NCBI GenBank assembly: GCA_001910725.1
Contig: MJGA01000024.1
Coordinates: 310,001 to 374,000, forward strand
Length of the DNA: 64,000 bases
From: Phanerodontia chrysosporium
Lineage: Eukaryota > Basidiomycota > Agaricomycetes > Polyporales > Phanerochaetaceae
Direction of reading: 5' to 3'
The notes beneath the pieces are model-generated. The model was given only the letters and a program-made list of their open reading frames with translations, ran no database searches and was not told where the DNA came from. The position numbers were made by a program, and so were the translations under genes. Position 1 is the first letter of the stretch. The number at the start of each line of letters is the position of its first letter. Shown here in pieces: positions 10,852 through 23,700 of the stretch.

Positions 10852-12989
10852 TCAGCCCACAAAGGCAGCGTCCTTGAGGTGCAGCTGTATGATACCATCG
10901 CGCACCGAGGCGAGGGTTTTCGCCGTCGCCTCAGAGTCCTAAAAGCATGTTGAGAACATCCAGCAGCGAACAACGCCAGAGCGACGTACAATGACAGAGG
11001 TCATGTATCCGTAGAAATGTCGTCGATCAGGCGAGTTTGTGGCCTGGACCTCTTTGAACTTGTTCTTCAGATCTAGAGGGGACACACTGTCAGCATCAAC
11101 CAACTCTTGGCCACCAGGGACGACGCACAGCTCGAGAAGCTCGCAAAATCGTTCGGTCGGTTGCCGTAGCTCGTCATGTAGCGGTTGACTTGAATGCCCG
11201 CCTTGAGCTTGCGCTCGAGGAGGTCACACTTGTTCATAAACACTGGTTCCACGTCAGCAGCCGCCGTCATCGCGATCGGGAATCGACGCACAGATGAGGA
11301 TGACTTTCTTGAGGAGCTCAGACTTGCAGATGCTCTGCCAGAGGATGAAAGAGTCTTCGAGCCGGTTGACCCGCCGGTCTTCTGCAAGGCGCTCGTCGAA
11401 CGCGGAAATCGGAGCGAGGAACAGGATCGCGTGGACGTCCGTGAAGTACGGCAGCCAGGCCGCACGCTGTCAACGCACTGTCAGCAAGGGGAGACGAAAG
11501 CCTCTGCGAAGAATGCACACACCGAAGTCCTCGAGCCGCCGACGTCGTAGATGACCCACTCCCGACCGAGGCCACGGCTGTCGTCTACGAAATCTACAGG
11601 GTTAGTCATCGTCTTGTCCGAGTCTGCGGAATCACGGCGGGAAGTGGTAGGGCCTGGAACCAAGGAGGGGTGCAAGCAGGGTCGAAACACCGGGGCCTGG
11701 AAAACGCGGAACGCCGACGTACCTTCGACTTCGAACAGGAGATGGTACTCCTGCACGCCGAGCGTCCGTATCCGTGCGCGGAGGACGTCGTCGTCCGAGG
11801 GCTCGTAGTCACGTGTAGCAATGCGGCGGATGCATCCCAGGAAGCTGTTCGACGGAAAGCAGCGGCGCCACGACGGGGACCAACAACACGTTTCCGGAAC
11901 AGCGCATGAGGCAGCGTCCATCAGCAAGAAGCACGGGATCAGACGGAGGGGGGGGGGGGGGGGACACGCACTATTCTGCAGAGTCGCCGAGCTGGCTCAT
12001 GAGCCGCCGCCGGCGCACGATCTCGCGCACGAGCGGGTCGAGCCAGAGCGCGATCATGTCGTCGGCGCAGCCCGCGAGGACGTCCGTCGCGCTGTCGCGC
12101 GCGTCGCTCGCGCTCCCGGGCGAGTTCGGGCGCACGCTCGACGAGCGGTCGCGCTCCTTGCGTGCGCGCTCGCGCTCCTTCCACGCGCGGTGCGAGCGCA
12201 CGACGACGTCGCGCGGGTGGAAGCGGCGCGCGGGCGTCGGGTACGCGGCGTCGTCGAACGGCGTCGCCATCATCGCCTCGCCGCTCGCCGCGAGGGACGC
12301 GTCCGTGACCTCGTCCGTGCCCGCGCCGAGCCGCGCCTTGAGGTCGCCCTCGACCTGGCGCAGCGGCGTGAGCCGCATGCGCAGCTTCATGAGCGCACCG
12401 CGCCGGTCCTGGGGAATGACGACGCCGTCGCTGGGTGAGGAGTGCCCCTCGTCGGACGACTGCGAGGACTGCCGGGTCGAGGCCTGGGGCGCGGAGAGCT
12501 CCTCGGCGAGGGCGTCGACGATGGTGTTGATGCTGCGGATGAGGTTGAGCTGGATGACGGCCTTCCAGGACGCACGCTCCTGCGCCCAGGCGCGTGGGGT
12601 GTAGGCCATCTGCATGTCTGTGGGTGCACATGGGTGCGATCAGCCGGAAACGAAGGGGCTGAGACGCCTGGTGCGATACTCACTCTTGAGCGTCGTGGAC
12701 TTGCCTGTGAGCCACCGCGGCCGGGAGGTGTCAGAAGATGATGAGCATGACGGAGGACGGAGTTGCCGGGCGCACCGCTTTCACTCTGGCCCAGGAGGAG
12801 CATCTTCATGACCTTCTTCTTCTTGAGCGCGGCACGCTCTCTGGTCAGGGCCTCGTCTATCTGGTCGCTGACACGCCTCGCCTCCGCCTCGGCACTCAGC
12901 CTGAGCTCTCGCTGCTCGGGAGTCTCGCCCGGGGGCGGCGCCAGCGCACGGGTGAGCGGGTCGTCGGACTCGTGCATGAAGGCTCGCAT
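10852..12989 (-). CDS. Atypical heterotrimeric G-protein alpha subunit
   Basis: Nine exons: 12989-12776, 12704-12684 (21-bp micro-exon), 12617-11972, 11844-11723, 11593-11523, 11466-11292, 11242-11129, 11072-10990, 10938-10852. Seen motifs: P-loop GQSESGKSTTLK (split over the first intron), switch I DYEPSDDDVLRARIRTLGV with the catalytic Arg, G3 YDVGGSRTS, G4 FMNKCDLLERKLKAG, and at the G5 position TSVIDSEATA where TCAT is usual. The helical domain carries a large charged insert (KERERARKERDRSSS). Against the family: the switch II Gln is Ser; there is no MGxxxS myristoylation start (MRAFMHESDD); the tail ends LKDAAFVG, without the usual Cys near the C-terminus. GTP binding looks kept but hydrolysis and receptor coupling are probably altered. 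The start could instead be the Met at 12974. Confidence 0.9.
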
Positions 12990-14286
12990 CGGGCCTGCCG
13001 CAGACGAGTCAAAGTGCACGGTGACTGTGGGGTAGGTCAGCTTGGGCTCGTGTGTGTGCGAGTGCGCGCGCCCGGGTGGGGGCTGGCACTCGAGGGCGAT
13101 GGCAGGGTGTGTGTGGGGGGGAGGACAGGGGGAGGGAAAGGGGGACTGACGTTGGGACAGGCACGGAGGTATAAAGGCGAGCGGGAGCCGAGGCGAGGTA
13201 GCAGCAAAGAGGCAAGCAGCGGGAAGTGATCCTGCGAGCGAGGAAAATTGGTCGCGAGCGAAACGCGGAGGCCGTCACGCAAGCGCAACAAGGGGCGAGC
13301 CGGCCTCTCGGAGGGTGCCCGCCCTCGGCTCTGCCGCCCACCCAGGGGCCCGCTGCGCCTCTCGCGGAAGCTAATCGCATCAGAAACACTGCGCTTGGCT
13401 CGAGGCGGATCACAGGCCGTCACCAGAGATCGAGGAGGAGACCTCCTCCAAGGGCCTTTGTGCTGGCCTCTCTCCGTCGCACTGTGCTCGCAGACTGGAG
13501 AGCTTGACATGCGAGACGTAACCCACGTCGGGCTGCTGATCCGCTTCTGGGCATGCAGGGCCGCCGCTTGCGCCCACAGGCAGCCGTGCGCCCGCAATTT
13601 GTCTCCATCTCGACAACCGCCCGCGCCCCGCAGCGCACCGCGACCTCGCACCTTGCGCGACGTCAGCACGAGCACCTGACGACTGCGACGGCAGTCTTGG
13701 GACTTGCCGTGCCTGCATGATGGGTTCCTCCGCGTCGCGCGACCGTCCGCACATCACGGATAGGGCGGCCTCTCCCCGTACGGCATCCCGCCACCCGACC
13801 TCATTGTCGTGCGCTCTCAGTCGCCCGAGCCCGAGCGGCGATTGCCCCCAAGTCTCCGTTAGAGTTTACGATTCGCTGCCCACTCTAAATGCGCGCGCCC
13901 TGGACGCTTGCCGCAAAGCGAGATCCATGGCGCGCACGGCAGGTGCGCCGCCACCGCACAAAGTCGCTCTAGTGATGGCACAAAGTGACGACGCGACCCT
14001 GCGGCGCCCTGGCCGACATCACGAACAGGTTGTGGGGGACGGCGGTCTCGACCAGAACGAGCCTAGCGAGCCGACTGGACAGCAGATTCCCGTCCGGACG
14101 CATCGCGTGAACACCAGATCTAGAGCGGGACCGAGCTCGCTACCCAACGCACACGAATCTGCGCTAACTACCCTGCACACACCACACAAGTGCGTCCCGA
14201 CCGCGATCACCCTACGCGATCCCCCTATTGTCCTCTCGCCCCGTCGCCGTGCGACGCGTCACCCGTCCTGACGCAGCGCGGCCCAC
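12990..14286. other. Intergenic, C/T-rich leader of the G-alpha gene
   Basis: On the minus strand, 13,170-12,990 is strongly C/T-rich with a TTTATACC box near 13,170 and an acceptor-like site (ccccacag) near 13,025, consistent with a 5' untranslated leader that may contain an intron. The remainder has only shadow frames and no recognisable gene. Confidence 0.4.
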
Positions 14287-16084
14287 CTACGCCAGCTTCA
14301 CCTCCGCCGCCGGGAGCCAGTCGCCGTAGTACACGCACTCCTGCGGATTCACGGGCCCGCCAGCCTTGCAAAAGTCGAACACCGGGCACCGCCCGCACGG
14401 GGCCTGCGCGAGCCCAAAGTGCGCCATCCGCTCCGGGTGCACCGCCCGGTAGACGTTCGCGCCACCGAGCCCGTCCTCGTCGAACGCGTAGTCGTCCGGC
14501 GACGCCTCGCGTTTGGCCCTGCTCTTCGAGCGCGAGCGCGAACGCGCCTTGGGCGCATCCGACTCGCTCCCGCTGTCGCTCTCCGAATCGCTGGACGACG
14601 CGCGCCTCTTGCTCTTGCTCTTCGATCGGCTCTTGCTGCGCTTCTTCTTCTTGCGATCGTCCTCAGACTCGGTCTCGCTCGCGCTCTCGTCAGAGCTATC
14701 GCCCGATCTGCGCTTCTTTGACTTTTTCTTCTTGCGCCGCTTCCCGTCGCTCTCGTCGCCGCTGTCGCTGTCGCTGTCCGTGTCGCGCGCCTTTCGCTTC
14801 TTGGACTTGCTCTTGGACTTGGACCGTTTGCTGCTGCCCTCGTCCTCCGAGTCCGAGTCGCTCTCGTCAGAGCTGTCGTCAGTCTTGCGCCGTTTCTTCT
14901 TCCGCTTCGAGCTCTCCTCCTCGCGCTTGCGCTTCTTGCTCTTCCGTCTGTCCTCCTCGCTCGAGCTGCCGTTGTCCTCATCCAGCGCGGGTTCCCAAAG
15001 CGTAGCTCCGAGTGCGGGTACCTGTCCAGAGCATGAGCACGCCACTAGGTCAATGTACGCAGCTCCCGCACCCTCTCGACCTCTCCGTCCAGCACGAGCA
15101 CGTTCAAGAGCGTCTCGACGTGCTCAACCGTCAGCTGCGTCTCGGTGATCTTGGCCCTGTTCAGGAACGCTTGCACCTGTGCGGCAGTCGGGTACGACGG
15201 TGCCGCCGAGATCGGGTACAGCAGCCGCTGAGACGACTGGCCGGACTTGCTGTGCGGGAAACTCTGCGTGGCGGAGGAGGATGAGCATTGTGGGGGCGGA
15301 AGCACGGCCGCGGGCGTACCCTTTGGCGGATAAACTGCAGGCAGGTAGCCGTTAACGTCTTGATGAACTCGGTGTCGAGCTCCTTGTCCGTGTACCATGG
15401 CCCGCCGGTCATCTCTGTCGACGGCTCGAGGTGGAAGAGCATGTAGATTTTGCGCGTAGGGTGCTACACAGCCGCTGAGCGTCGGCAGTGGCGAAAATTG
15501 CGGAGCAGGGACGCACCTGCACGCTTCCGCTGATGCACTTGACCAGCTTCTTCTGCGTGAGCGACTTGAGGCAGCGGTCGATGACCGTCTGGTGCAGCTC
15601 AGTCTTGACCTTGATGTGTTTCGTCCATATGCCTGCCACCAGGGCCGTCAGGCTGCGCAGACCGAGAGAGAGAGAGATGCGCGCGCACCTTCATTTCCCG
15701 CAGCCTGGATGTGACTCAGGACGAGAGACTCTTCCCCAGAGAGGTCCTTTTTACTGCAACGCACGCAGAAAAGCGTCAGAGACAGAAAAGACATCAACGG
15801 GAGAGGCCACGCACGCGTCGAGCTCCTTCTTCACCACCGCCCGGAACGTCAGTTTTCCGCTGCTGTCCTTTAGCACCTTCAGCAGCCCGGCACCAAGCAG
15901 AAAGTTGATCGCTGCCGTGCGTCCCGCCTGGTCTGGCGCGAGGGCCTCGAGCTCCTTGTTGGTGATTGTCTGCGAGCCCGGTCAGCAGTGCCAAAGGAGT
16001 TCACGGTATGATACAAACCCGTTCATCTGCAGCGAGCGCGGCCTGGTGGATCTTCTGCTCGAGGGCGTTGAGCTTGCGGGACAT
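14287..16084 (-). CDS. RPC34: RNA polymerase III subunit RPC34/RPC6 with large insert
   Basis: Seven exons: 16084-16019, 15969-15815, 15753-15689, 15632-15517, 15463-15320, 15263-15072, 15021-14287; 490 aa. The N-terminal winged helices are clear: ITNKELEALAPDQAGRTAAI, KVLKDSSGKLTFRAV, IWTKHIKVKTELHQTVI, then MLFHLEPSTEMTGGPWYTD and DTEFIKTLTATCLQFI. The C-terminus PCGRCPVFDFCKAGG ... ECVYYGDWL holds the four Cys of the RPC34/POLR3F Fe-S motif. Between them lies about 190 residues of Lys/Ser/Asp/Glu/Arg low complexity (KSKKRKREEESSKRKKKRRK and DSDSDSGDES blocks), which makes the protein half again as long as the human one (about 316 aa, from memory). RPC34 opens promoter DNA and contacts TFIIIB. 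The insert is in frame within the last exon, so it is real coding sequence. Confidence 0.92.
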
Positions 16085-17707
16085 TTTGGAGATGGGCAGG
16101 TTGCACGCGGTGTTCAAAGCATGTGAGGGAGCACCCGAGAGGCACCTGCCCGCGCGACTCGTCGAGGGACGGAGATGGTGGTGGAAGCGAAGGCGCTGTC
16201 GAGGTTAGGGTCTGATGCGCTGATGCGCCCTTCCTTTTTTTGGAAGACAGCACGCAACTGCCGCTCACTGATTCGTGTTTGCCCACGCCCACCATCCAAA
16301 CAGCCTGTATACGAACATCATGCGACTGCCTAAGGGCCAAACCTACTCAGACCGTCTTCGCTGCTTGAACGAGTCTCACGTCAGTCTTGCTTGTCGGCGC
16401 CCATGTCATCGAAGCTGACGTGCGGCCAACCCTGCACCTTCAAGGCACTGCAACGACCACCCTCGCGAGGGTCATGACCTGTCTTTCCGGATTGTGAAAC
16501 TTGAGTCTTTCCGAAGAAACACCGACGGCTGCGTCGAACGTGCCCAGGGCCAAGCTGGAGCCTTGCGGAGACCTCTCGTCTGTTCTGGATACCGCCTTCT
16601 ATCAAGCCTGTATTGGTGGCTGCAACCTGCCGAAGGCTCCTGTAGCACCTCAGGACGCATATTTTGCTCTTCATGGACCTACGAGACGAGCCGTCTTTAC
16701 TTCTATCATTCGCACCCGCAGGATGAACCTCGTTCACGAGCTGTCAAACCGTGCCGCCAATCAACCGATCCTCGTCTAGAGGTATAAACGAGGGCAGGGC
16801 CACAACTCTGATCTTCTCAATTCGCAGGAACACCCCGAGATGCTCCGTTTCACTGCAGCGGTACACACCCTTCTGTTCATGTTGGTGGTGCGTGCCGTTT
16901 TCTTCGAGCGTGTTCTCCCTCTGAGACACAGCGCTGCAGATGATGAGCATGTCTAGGCCCGCACATGCTTACACGAGCTCGACATCCTCTACTTGGGGCG
17001 GGCCAGTTTATGCACCGTCGACGTCGTCGACCATCATCGTCGAGCACACCCTTTATCAGAAGACGAAGTGAAGTTGCAGACTCCGGAATCGGACCTTCCG
17101 GAAGTATAGAAACATGTACGTCCTTGGCATCTCCATCCTCGCAATCATCCCGGACCGAAACGAAACGAAAGTGTAGGGTATCCTTGGCCGCATGAGCTAT
17201 TCAAAGACTGGGACGTGGCGCGCCTAGTTAGGTCCATCGGTAACGTTGACCGTGCAGTGTATAAGCAGAGCGCAGTGCTAACCGCATCGCGCCTCCCAAC
17301 CTCCGTGATGTACTCGGGATGCACAGCGCGCTGCGCCAAAATATGTCTGGTCGGACAACAAAGACCGCTGCTGTACACAGCAGCGTCACTGACGTCGTCC
17401 TTTGCAAGCTCGGGCAGTCGGGTAGCGCAGCCTCTCGAGCAAGGGGATCCGTAAACCTTAATCCGCAGCGCAGAGACCGTCTGAAAGCGCCGGAGACGAC
17501 CCCGAACACCTTGCACCGCACGCGCGATGCCGAACATGCCGAGGAGCTTGAGAACGACTGTATTAGATGCATACGCGTTTGCTGGAGTAAGATAACTAGT
17601 AGTGTAAGCACAAGAAGTATAGCGAAGTATATACTATGAAGCCGAGGGCAAAATCTATGTGGAACGAACGGCTGGGAGTGCTCTGCGCAGCGGGCATTCA
17701 TGGGGAA
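16085..17707. other. Intergenic, no supportable gene
   Basis: Several frames of 60-130 codons overlap on both strands without domain signatures or consistent splicing. The part near 16,085 is the promoter of RPC34. The rest ends at the 3' side of the transposase-like gene; no repeat is evident. Confidence 0.45.
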
Positions 17708-20700
17708 TTAGAAGAGATTAATCTTACGTCGTTTGGCCATTCGAGGGTTGTTAGAAGGGCTACCACGCTTCTGTGCACAAGGTGTGGAAGTGTCTGGCGC
17801 CGTCTCAATGTCCCCAGATGGAGTAGGGTAGTGGCGCGTGGCATGGGGGGCAATGCGGCGGAGCTCGGGGTCACTAATAGCTATGGACGTCCAGAAGTCC
17901 TTGCCTATCCCCTTGACCCGGCCTTGAGTGGCATCCCAATGGTCAGGATGTGTGGCTTGTATATGTTGAAAGATGTTGTACTTCCAGAACACCGGTTGAA
18001 TCCGTGCATCCGGCTGCTTGGGGCATAACAGGCAGGGAACTGGGACATTAGTCGAAGGCATCCGCTTACTGAACTGCTTCGCATTGTCAAATGCAAAGTT
18101 GTGTGCATGGTGGCAAGCCGATTTGACGACGTTGAACTTGGAAGACCTCGGCCCGGAGGCACTCAGCTCAACCGCGCAAGTCGTGACCCCACAGAATCCG
18201 CAAGGGTTCGAAAGCGCAATCTTGAACACATACAATGAGTGAGCAGATGACTCGGTATGATCTTTGTCACTGAACGGTACTCACCTCTTTCACCAGGGGC
18301 TGTTCTTCCGCTTGCCCAACCATGGAACGCAGGATGTGCTCACCGACGTGGCTACGGAAATCCTTAGGCGGCAGGAGCTTCTCGCACAGAGGACAGGGCC
18401 TGCTTTCCATGTTTGTCGCCTTCTCTAGCAACTTCGTGGGTTCGTCGAGAATGAATCTGGTCTCATCTAGCAGATGGGAAGCTTGTCAGTAATGTCGGAA
18501 AATTATTTCGCGAATCCTGAGGGGTCTTGAGCAGTCGCGAGTGCCTGAGCGCTGAGGGTGATCATGAGAGGAAGGAAATCTCTCGTGATCAACTCGTGAG
18601 CGCCCCCTTGATCATCATGAGACGCTCGTGATAAACAAGGGCGTGCTCGAGATAAGATGTTGAGCAAGCTAGGTATCTCATGATAGCCCGTTAAGGCAGG
18701 TTGATCTTGAGCAATCATGATGGATCAAGAGCGACCAGGAACGCCCAGATCAACCACGAAAAATAATACACGCCCGTATTCTTATATAGGGACTTACTTA
18801 CTCTTGTTTCCTTACCTACTTACCCCTGTTTCCTCATTTACTGACCCGCTTACTTACTCACCAACCTTACTTACTTACTCGCTGATCTTACCCACTCACT
18901 AACCTTACTTACTTCCTTACTTGCTGATCTTACTTACTCACTGACCTTGTTTGCTTACTCGCTGCTTTTATTGACTTCTTACTTCTTATTAGACTCTGTC
19001 TTACCCTATAACTATTCTAAGATATGGACTCTGCAGGATTCGAACATGCGACCTCGTGTGGTATAGAACTAAAAGACTCTACTCGCTGTGCCAGGCAGCT
19101 TTAAATACTTTCAACTGCGGATATATACAGCACGTTCCTTGGGCTCTCAAGATCGCTCAAGAGTGACCATGACCATACATTCACAGGATTGCAGGCAGTA
19201 CCTCATACAATTGCAACAATGAGGTCACACAGTGTAGTTGCACGTACTCAGAATAATAAAATTGCGGGAATTATATATTACAACAAGGGAACATCGTATT
19301 AAGGTAGCCTAAGAGCCGCTCACATTGCGCGCACTGCGACGGACTCCAGCAGCCGCGGAAGCGGGCTTCGCGGCAGCTGCCTTCAGAGCTTTAGAGGCCG
19401 CTGCCTTTGAAGCCTTTGACGGCTTCGCTGCTGCTGCCTCCTCTACGTCCGCAGCGTCTGCGGCTTCCTGCTGCGCCTTAGCCGCTGCCGCCTTCTGCGC
19501 CTTGGTCGCCGCTGCCTTCTGCGCCTTCGTCAATGGCGCGACCTTGCTCGCAGTGGTGGCCTCTGATGCCCCCTCGGTGTCAGACATGGTCTGTGGCGTG
19601 ACCGGCAGGACACGCTTCCTTGGGAGGACCTTGCGGGGTGCCGGAGCGGCAGGTTCGAGAGAATTCTCACGCAGTGCAAGGCCTGCGAGACCGTCGTCGA
19701 CTGCTTGCAGTGCATCTTCGTCGCCATCCCCGTTGCTGGTTCCGTGGCCAGGGTCGTCGTCTGGTACCTCAGGGGCAACAATGCTTGCAGAGACTTGGCG
19801 GCGGCTAGAGGCAACTGAGAGGATGCTTTGAGCGGACGAAAAAGTGGCAGGTTGCGTGAGCTCAGGCTCGGCAGAGTTGCGTGAAGCGGGGAGTTGAGAC
19901 ACCGGTCGACCAGCTGAGTGAACCGTCTCCGCGACGGAAATCGCAGACGAGGGAGATTGGCCAGTGACAGGCACGTGAGATGTGGTGGTCGGAGGTACTG
20001 AGGCCGAGAGGTGTCTAGAAAGTGTCGGAGTGGGAACAGTGGGAACAGTCGTGGTCGTGGAAGAGGTCGCCTCTTGAGCGGCAGCCATCCATTCGCGTTT
20101 CTCCCGCGCGTACGCCTCAGCTGCTGCGCGGCGAGCTGCCGCTTGGTCAAACTCCTCGGATGCCGCCTCGATGCTTCTGCCGTTGAATATAATTCCATCG
20201 CACCACTGCCGGAGACGCACAAGGGGGGGGAGCTCCCACATCTCCATGAGCGAGAACAGGGTTTCGTTGAAGTGAGCCTCGGGTGAGAAATCGTCGGGGT
20301 CCTTCAGAGTCTGCCCAAAGCTGAGTGAAGCAGAGTAGCGAAAACGGATCTACGTGAAGTTAAGCAACTCTCTTTTAGAATACTGCTGAGGGCAGATAAA
20401 CTTACTGTGGCGAGGGTAAGCGCAATGATTGCTGGAGAAACGGTGGTGATAGACTTGAGGTAGCTGCTCCCTTTGGCTCGCTTTGCGCCGTCACCTGAAC
20501 GGCCGAAAAGCCAGTCCCGAATGATCTGCGCAATATTCAGTAGCCATCCTGCCGCAGAAATCAAGTTTCACTTACGCAGGGCAGCGCTGGGATGAAGCCG
20601 AATGAGTTCTTGTCCCGCTTATCCCCGTTCGGGTAATAGCAGGGAGGCAGGTCGTCGTATCTGCTGCCACGCAGACGAATCGCGTCAGGGTGCTTCTTGC

Positions 20701-23700
20701 GGGTCCCAGGATCCAGCTTGAAGATGTGCGCATGCTCGGGGGCATAGATTGGAAGCATGTCCTTGACGTGGGAGGTGTAGTAATTGCGTGTATCCCGAAG
20801 AGTTTCGAGCCACTGTAAAATAGTTTGAGCTCAAAGGTGAAGGTGCTGATGATATGGAAACGTACCACGACGCCGACATACGAAACCCGACCCATAAACT
20901 CAAGAAGCCTGTTTTCAGGGCCGAGAACCGCAAACACTTCCGATGCATGCACCAGAAGCTGGGCTCGGTCGCTGTAAAACTCGCCAAACTCGCCCGCAGT
21001 GCGATCCCAGTGGGCTCTGACGTCCAAGCGGTTGAAGCCGGTCGGCGCTGACAAGAACTGTTTCTTCTCGAAGACTCGTTCGTCGAGCCATGGGCGATAG
21101 AGGAAATGAGTAAGGTTTGCGCACTTCTCGATTTCTTCCTTGCAGTCGACGACGGTGTTAGGGGCTTCCGCGGAGGCCTTCACCGCTTTCCCCCGCCGAG
21201 TCTTTGGCATTGTCTTCTTCAACTTCTCTAGCTCAGCATTCTTCTTTTTCAGCTCGAGCTCCAGATCGCGAATGCGAAGCTGCAGCTTGCCAACATACTG
21301 CAGGGACGAACAGTTAGCGACATACTCAAGAATACCGTCAATAGGTTACACACCGATCTCCACTCAGGGTCCGCCTTGGCGGAAGATGACGGAGGCAGAA
21401 GCGGCTCGAAAGGCGACGAGTCTGAGCCTGCGCCATCATCAACTCTCTCCTCGTCTGCTTCCGCGCCGCCATCATCGCGCCTGGGGCTGTCATCCAGATC
21501 GCTCTCATTGTTTGAGACGGCGGAGAAAGGGGGCATGGTGTCGATTTGGCAGTGTGCTTGCGAAGACTGAAGAACAGTTAGGGTAAGAACACTGAGAAGA
21601 CGGCCAGTGAGCCCGTGCTCACCTTTGTATGCTCGGAAGACGGCAATCGCCACTGCCGCTCCATACAAAACCGCGGCCATTAGTGGTGCGCGGTGATCAC
21701 GTTGAGTGCGCGAGGATGTAATGAGATGGACGGCACCATGATTCAGAGGTGATGTCTCATGCGCTGTGACGTCCTGAGACACGCGGACTGCATAGAATTA
21801 TACTACACGTGGGTTAGGTGTCTTGTAAAAAGCCTATCAACACGACGGCGGCGGAGACATCCCTGAAGCTACTAGCATTAGAAATATAATCTCCAGCGAG
21901 GTTGCATCACGTACCTTGACATGGAAAAGACTAAATTGGGCTAGGAAGGAACACATATCTGCGTGAAGCAGACAAATGGCCATGAGACGCAGCCATAAGG
22001 GACGCTATAACGACGTTTCGGTTATTGAGCACAATGCCGGTGTAAAATGAGGGCGTACTGATTTGTCAATCCTAAGAGGGGGCGCGGGGATGCTGTGTTG
22101 CGGCACGCTGGACAGGCGAGTTGAAACCGGGTGCCTCGACGATCAGGAGCCGGTATGCACGTAAATTCCACAAGCTAGTACTCACAGGAGGTAGGTGGTC
22201 ACATATGCCAGCAGCCATGTTGCCTGCCACTCGCAGGAGACGGCGCATGTTGTACGAGCTGCCACTCGGCGTGTCAGCCTAGACCTCGTGGTGCCTGAGG
22301 TTCAAGGCGAGGTGGCGGAAGTTGAGGTGCACTGCGCGGTCGCCGTCATTGAATGGCCCACAGCCGCCACTAGATGGCCTTGCCGGACATGCGTTCGCAG
22401 TGTCCAATCTTCCACGGTGGTAAAGCAGCTAGCTTCACCCAGGCCTTGTTCGATACGAGCGATCTTGCATGAATTTTGACGCAAAGATCAGGCAGATGAG
22501 GAAGGCGCCGGGCCGACGCAGGCAGAGAAGAGGGGAGGGTAGCGGCGGAAGAGGAGGAAGAGGGCCCGACGGCATTTTCGACGAGGCGTGGTGCACAGGA
22601 GGCGGAACGGCAAGGTCGTCCTTGGCACTGATAAGCTCGGTGGGCGGCGCGGTAAGAGGCTCCTGCGGGCAGATGTCCACAAGCGTCGTCGTTGACATAC
22701 CGGACATTGTCGTGACGTCCGTGTCGGTCTCGCAAGCGTGAGACGCTTCCGATGCCCTGATCCAAGGCAGATGCGAGAATAATTCGCTCAGGTGTCTTCC
22801 TCCGCGAAGGCTTCGGGAGACTGCTTGAGCCGTGCTGAAGGACTCCCGGAACTTTCGAACGAATGGCCTCCAGGTAGCATAACGCCGTCTGCAGGACACC
22901 CGTCGATGTGTGCGACTGGCGGAGCACCTCACGCACGAATCCTCGGATAGGCACGAGGTGGTCAGTCCGGACGCAGCCACTTGGACAGGAAGTCTGGTGG
23001 GGAAAGAAGGCGAGCAAAAGGGTGACGCTTGAGACGACGGCGATATGGGCGATGGAAGCTGGGAGTTTCGCAGGGGAAGACGCATGAGGGGGGTCTCGTT
23101 GGGGCTTGAGTTGTTCTCGCAGGCAAACGCGGCAGCACCATTGTCATGAGGACAGACCTGGAATGCCTGGGAGATGTCCTCGGGGTCACTGCCAGATCTC
23201 GCACAGAGACTTCGCAGCTTGATCTATTGTACACCAAAATCGACATGAGCGCTGCTCAAAAATCCCGACGATATGCGGCTGGGCATAAATATCAGCGCCG
23301 CGGACTCACCGACGAATCAAGTGACATGTTTGTTCTTCTGTGCATCTCGAACGGGATTGGCCTGCGTCTGCACAGGTTGGGCGGCAATGGGGACACTGCA
23401 GGCACTTGCTTGCGAGTTTGGTCGATGTGCCACACAGGACTGATGTGGCATGCGGGGGTCGCAAATATGACAGACGAAGCGGGGGTGTGTAAGTAAGACC
23501 GAGCGGAGCGGTGTTGAGTCGAGCGGCTGGGATTAAGAGCAGTATAAGGTTGCCAGCAGGACCTGGCACCTTGCGCGCCAGGGCCCCGATGGGCGAGCGA
23601 ATGGGAGATTGCATGCATTTCGGGTCGATGTTGGATCGGATAGCAAAGAACTTGAGTTGGAATTTGGAGAGACAAAACTGCGGCAAGAAAGTCTTGAAAT

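Noticed and set aside
11821..12604. Plus frames of 205-232 codons
   Set aside because: Antisense of the G-alpha helical-domain exon; the minus strand has eight further matching exons.
14190..15148. Long plus-strand frames (up to 271 codons) opposite RPC34
   Set aside because: They are the complement of the Lys/Ser/Asp/Glu insert; low complexity without stops on both strands explains them. The minus frame is fixed by the RPC34 motifs on both sides.
19024..19100. Functional tRNA gene
   Set aside because: A and B boxes are good but the acceptor stem does not pair and the T stem has a mismatch; better described as a tRNA-derived repeat.
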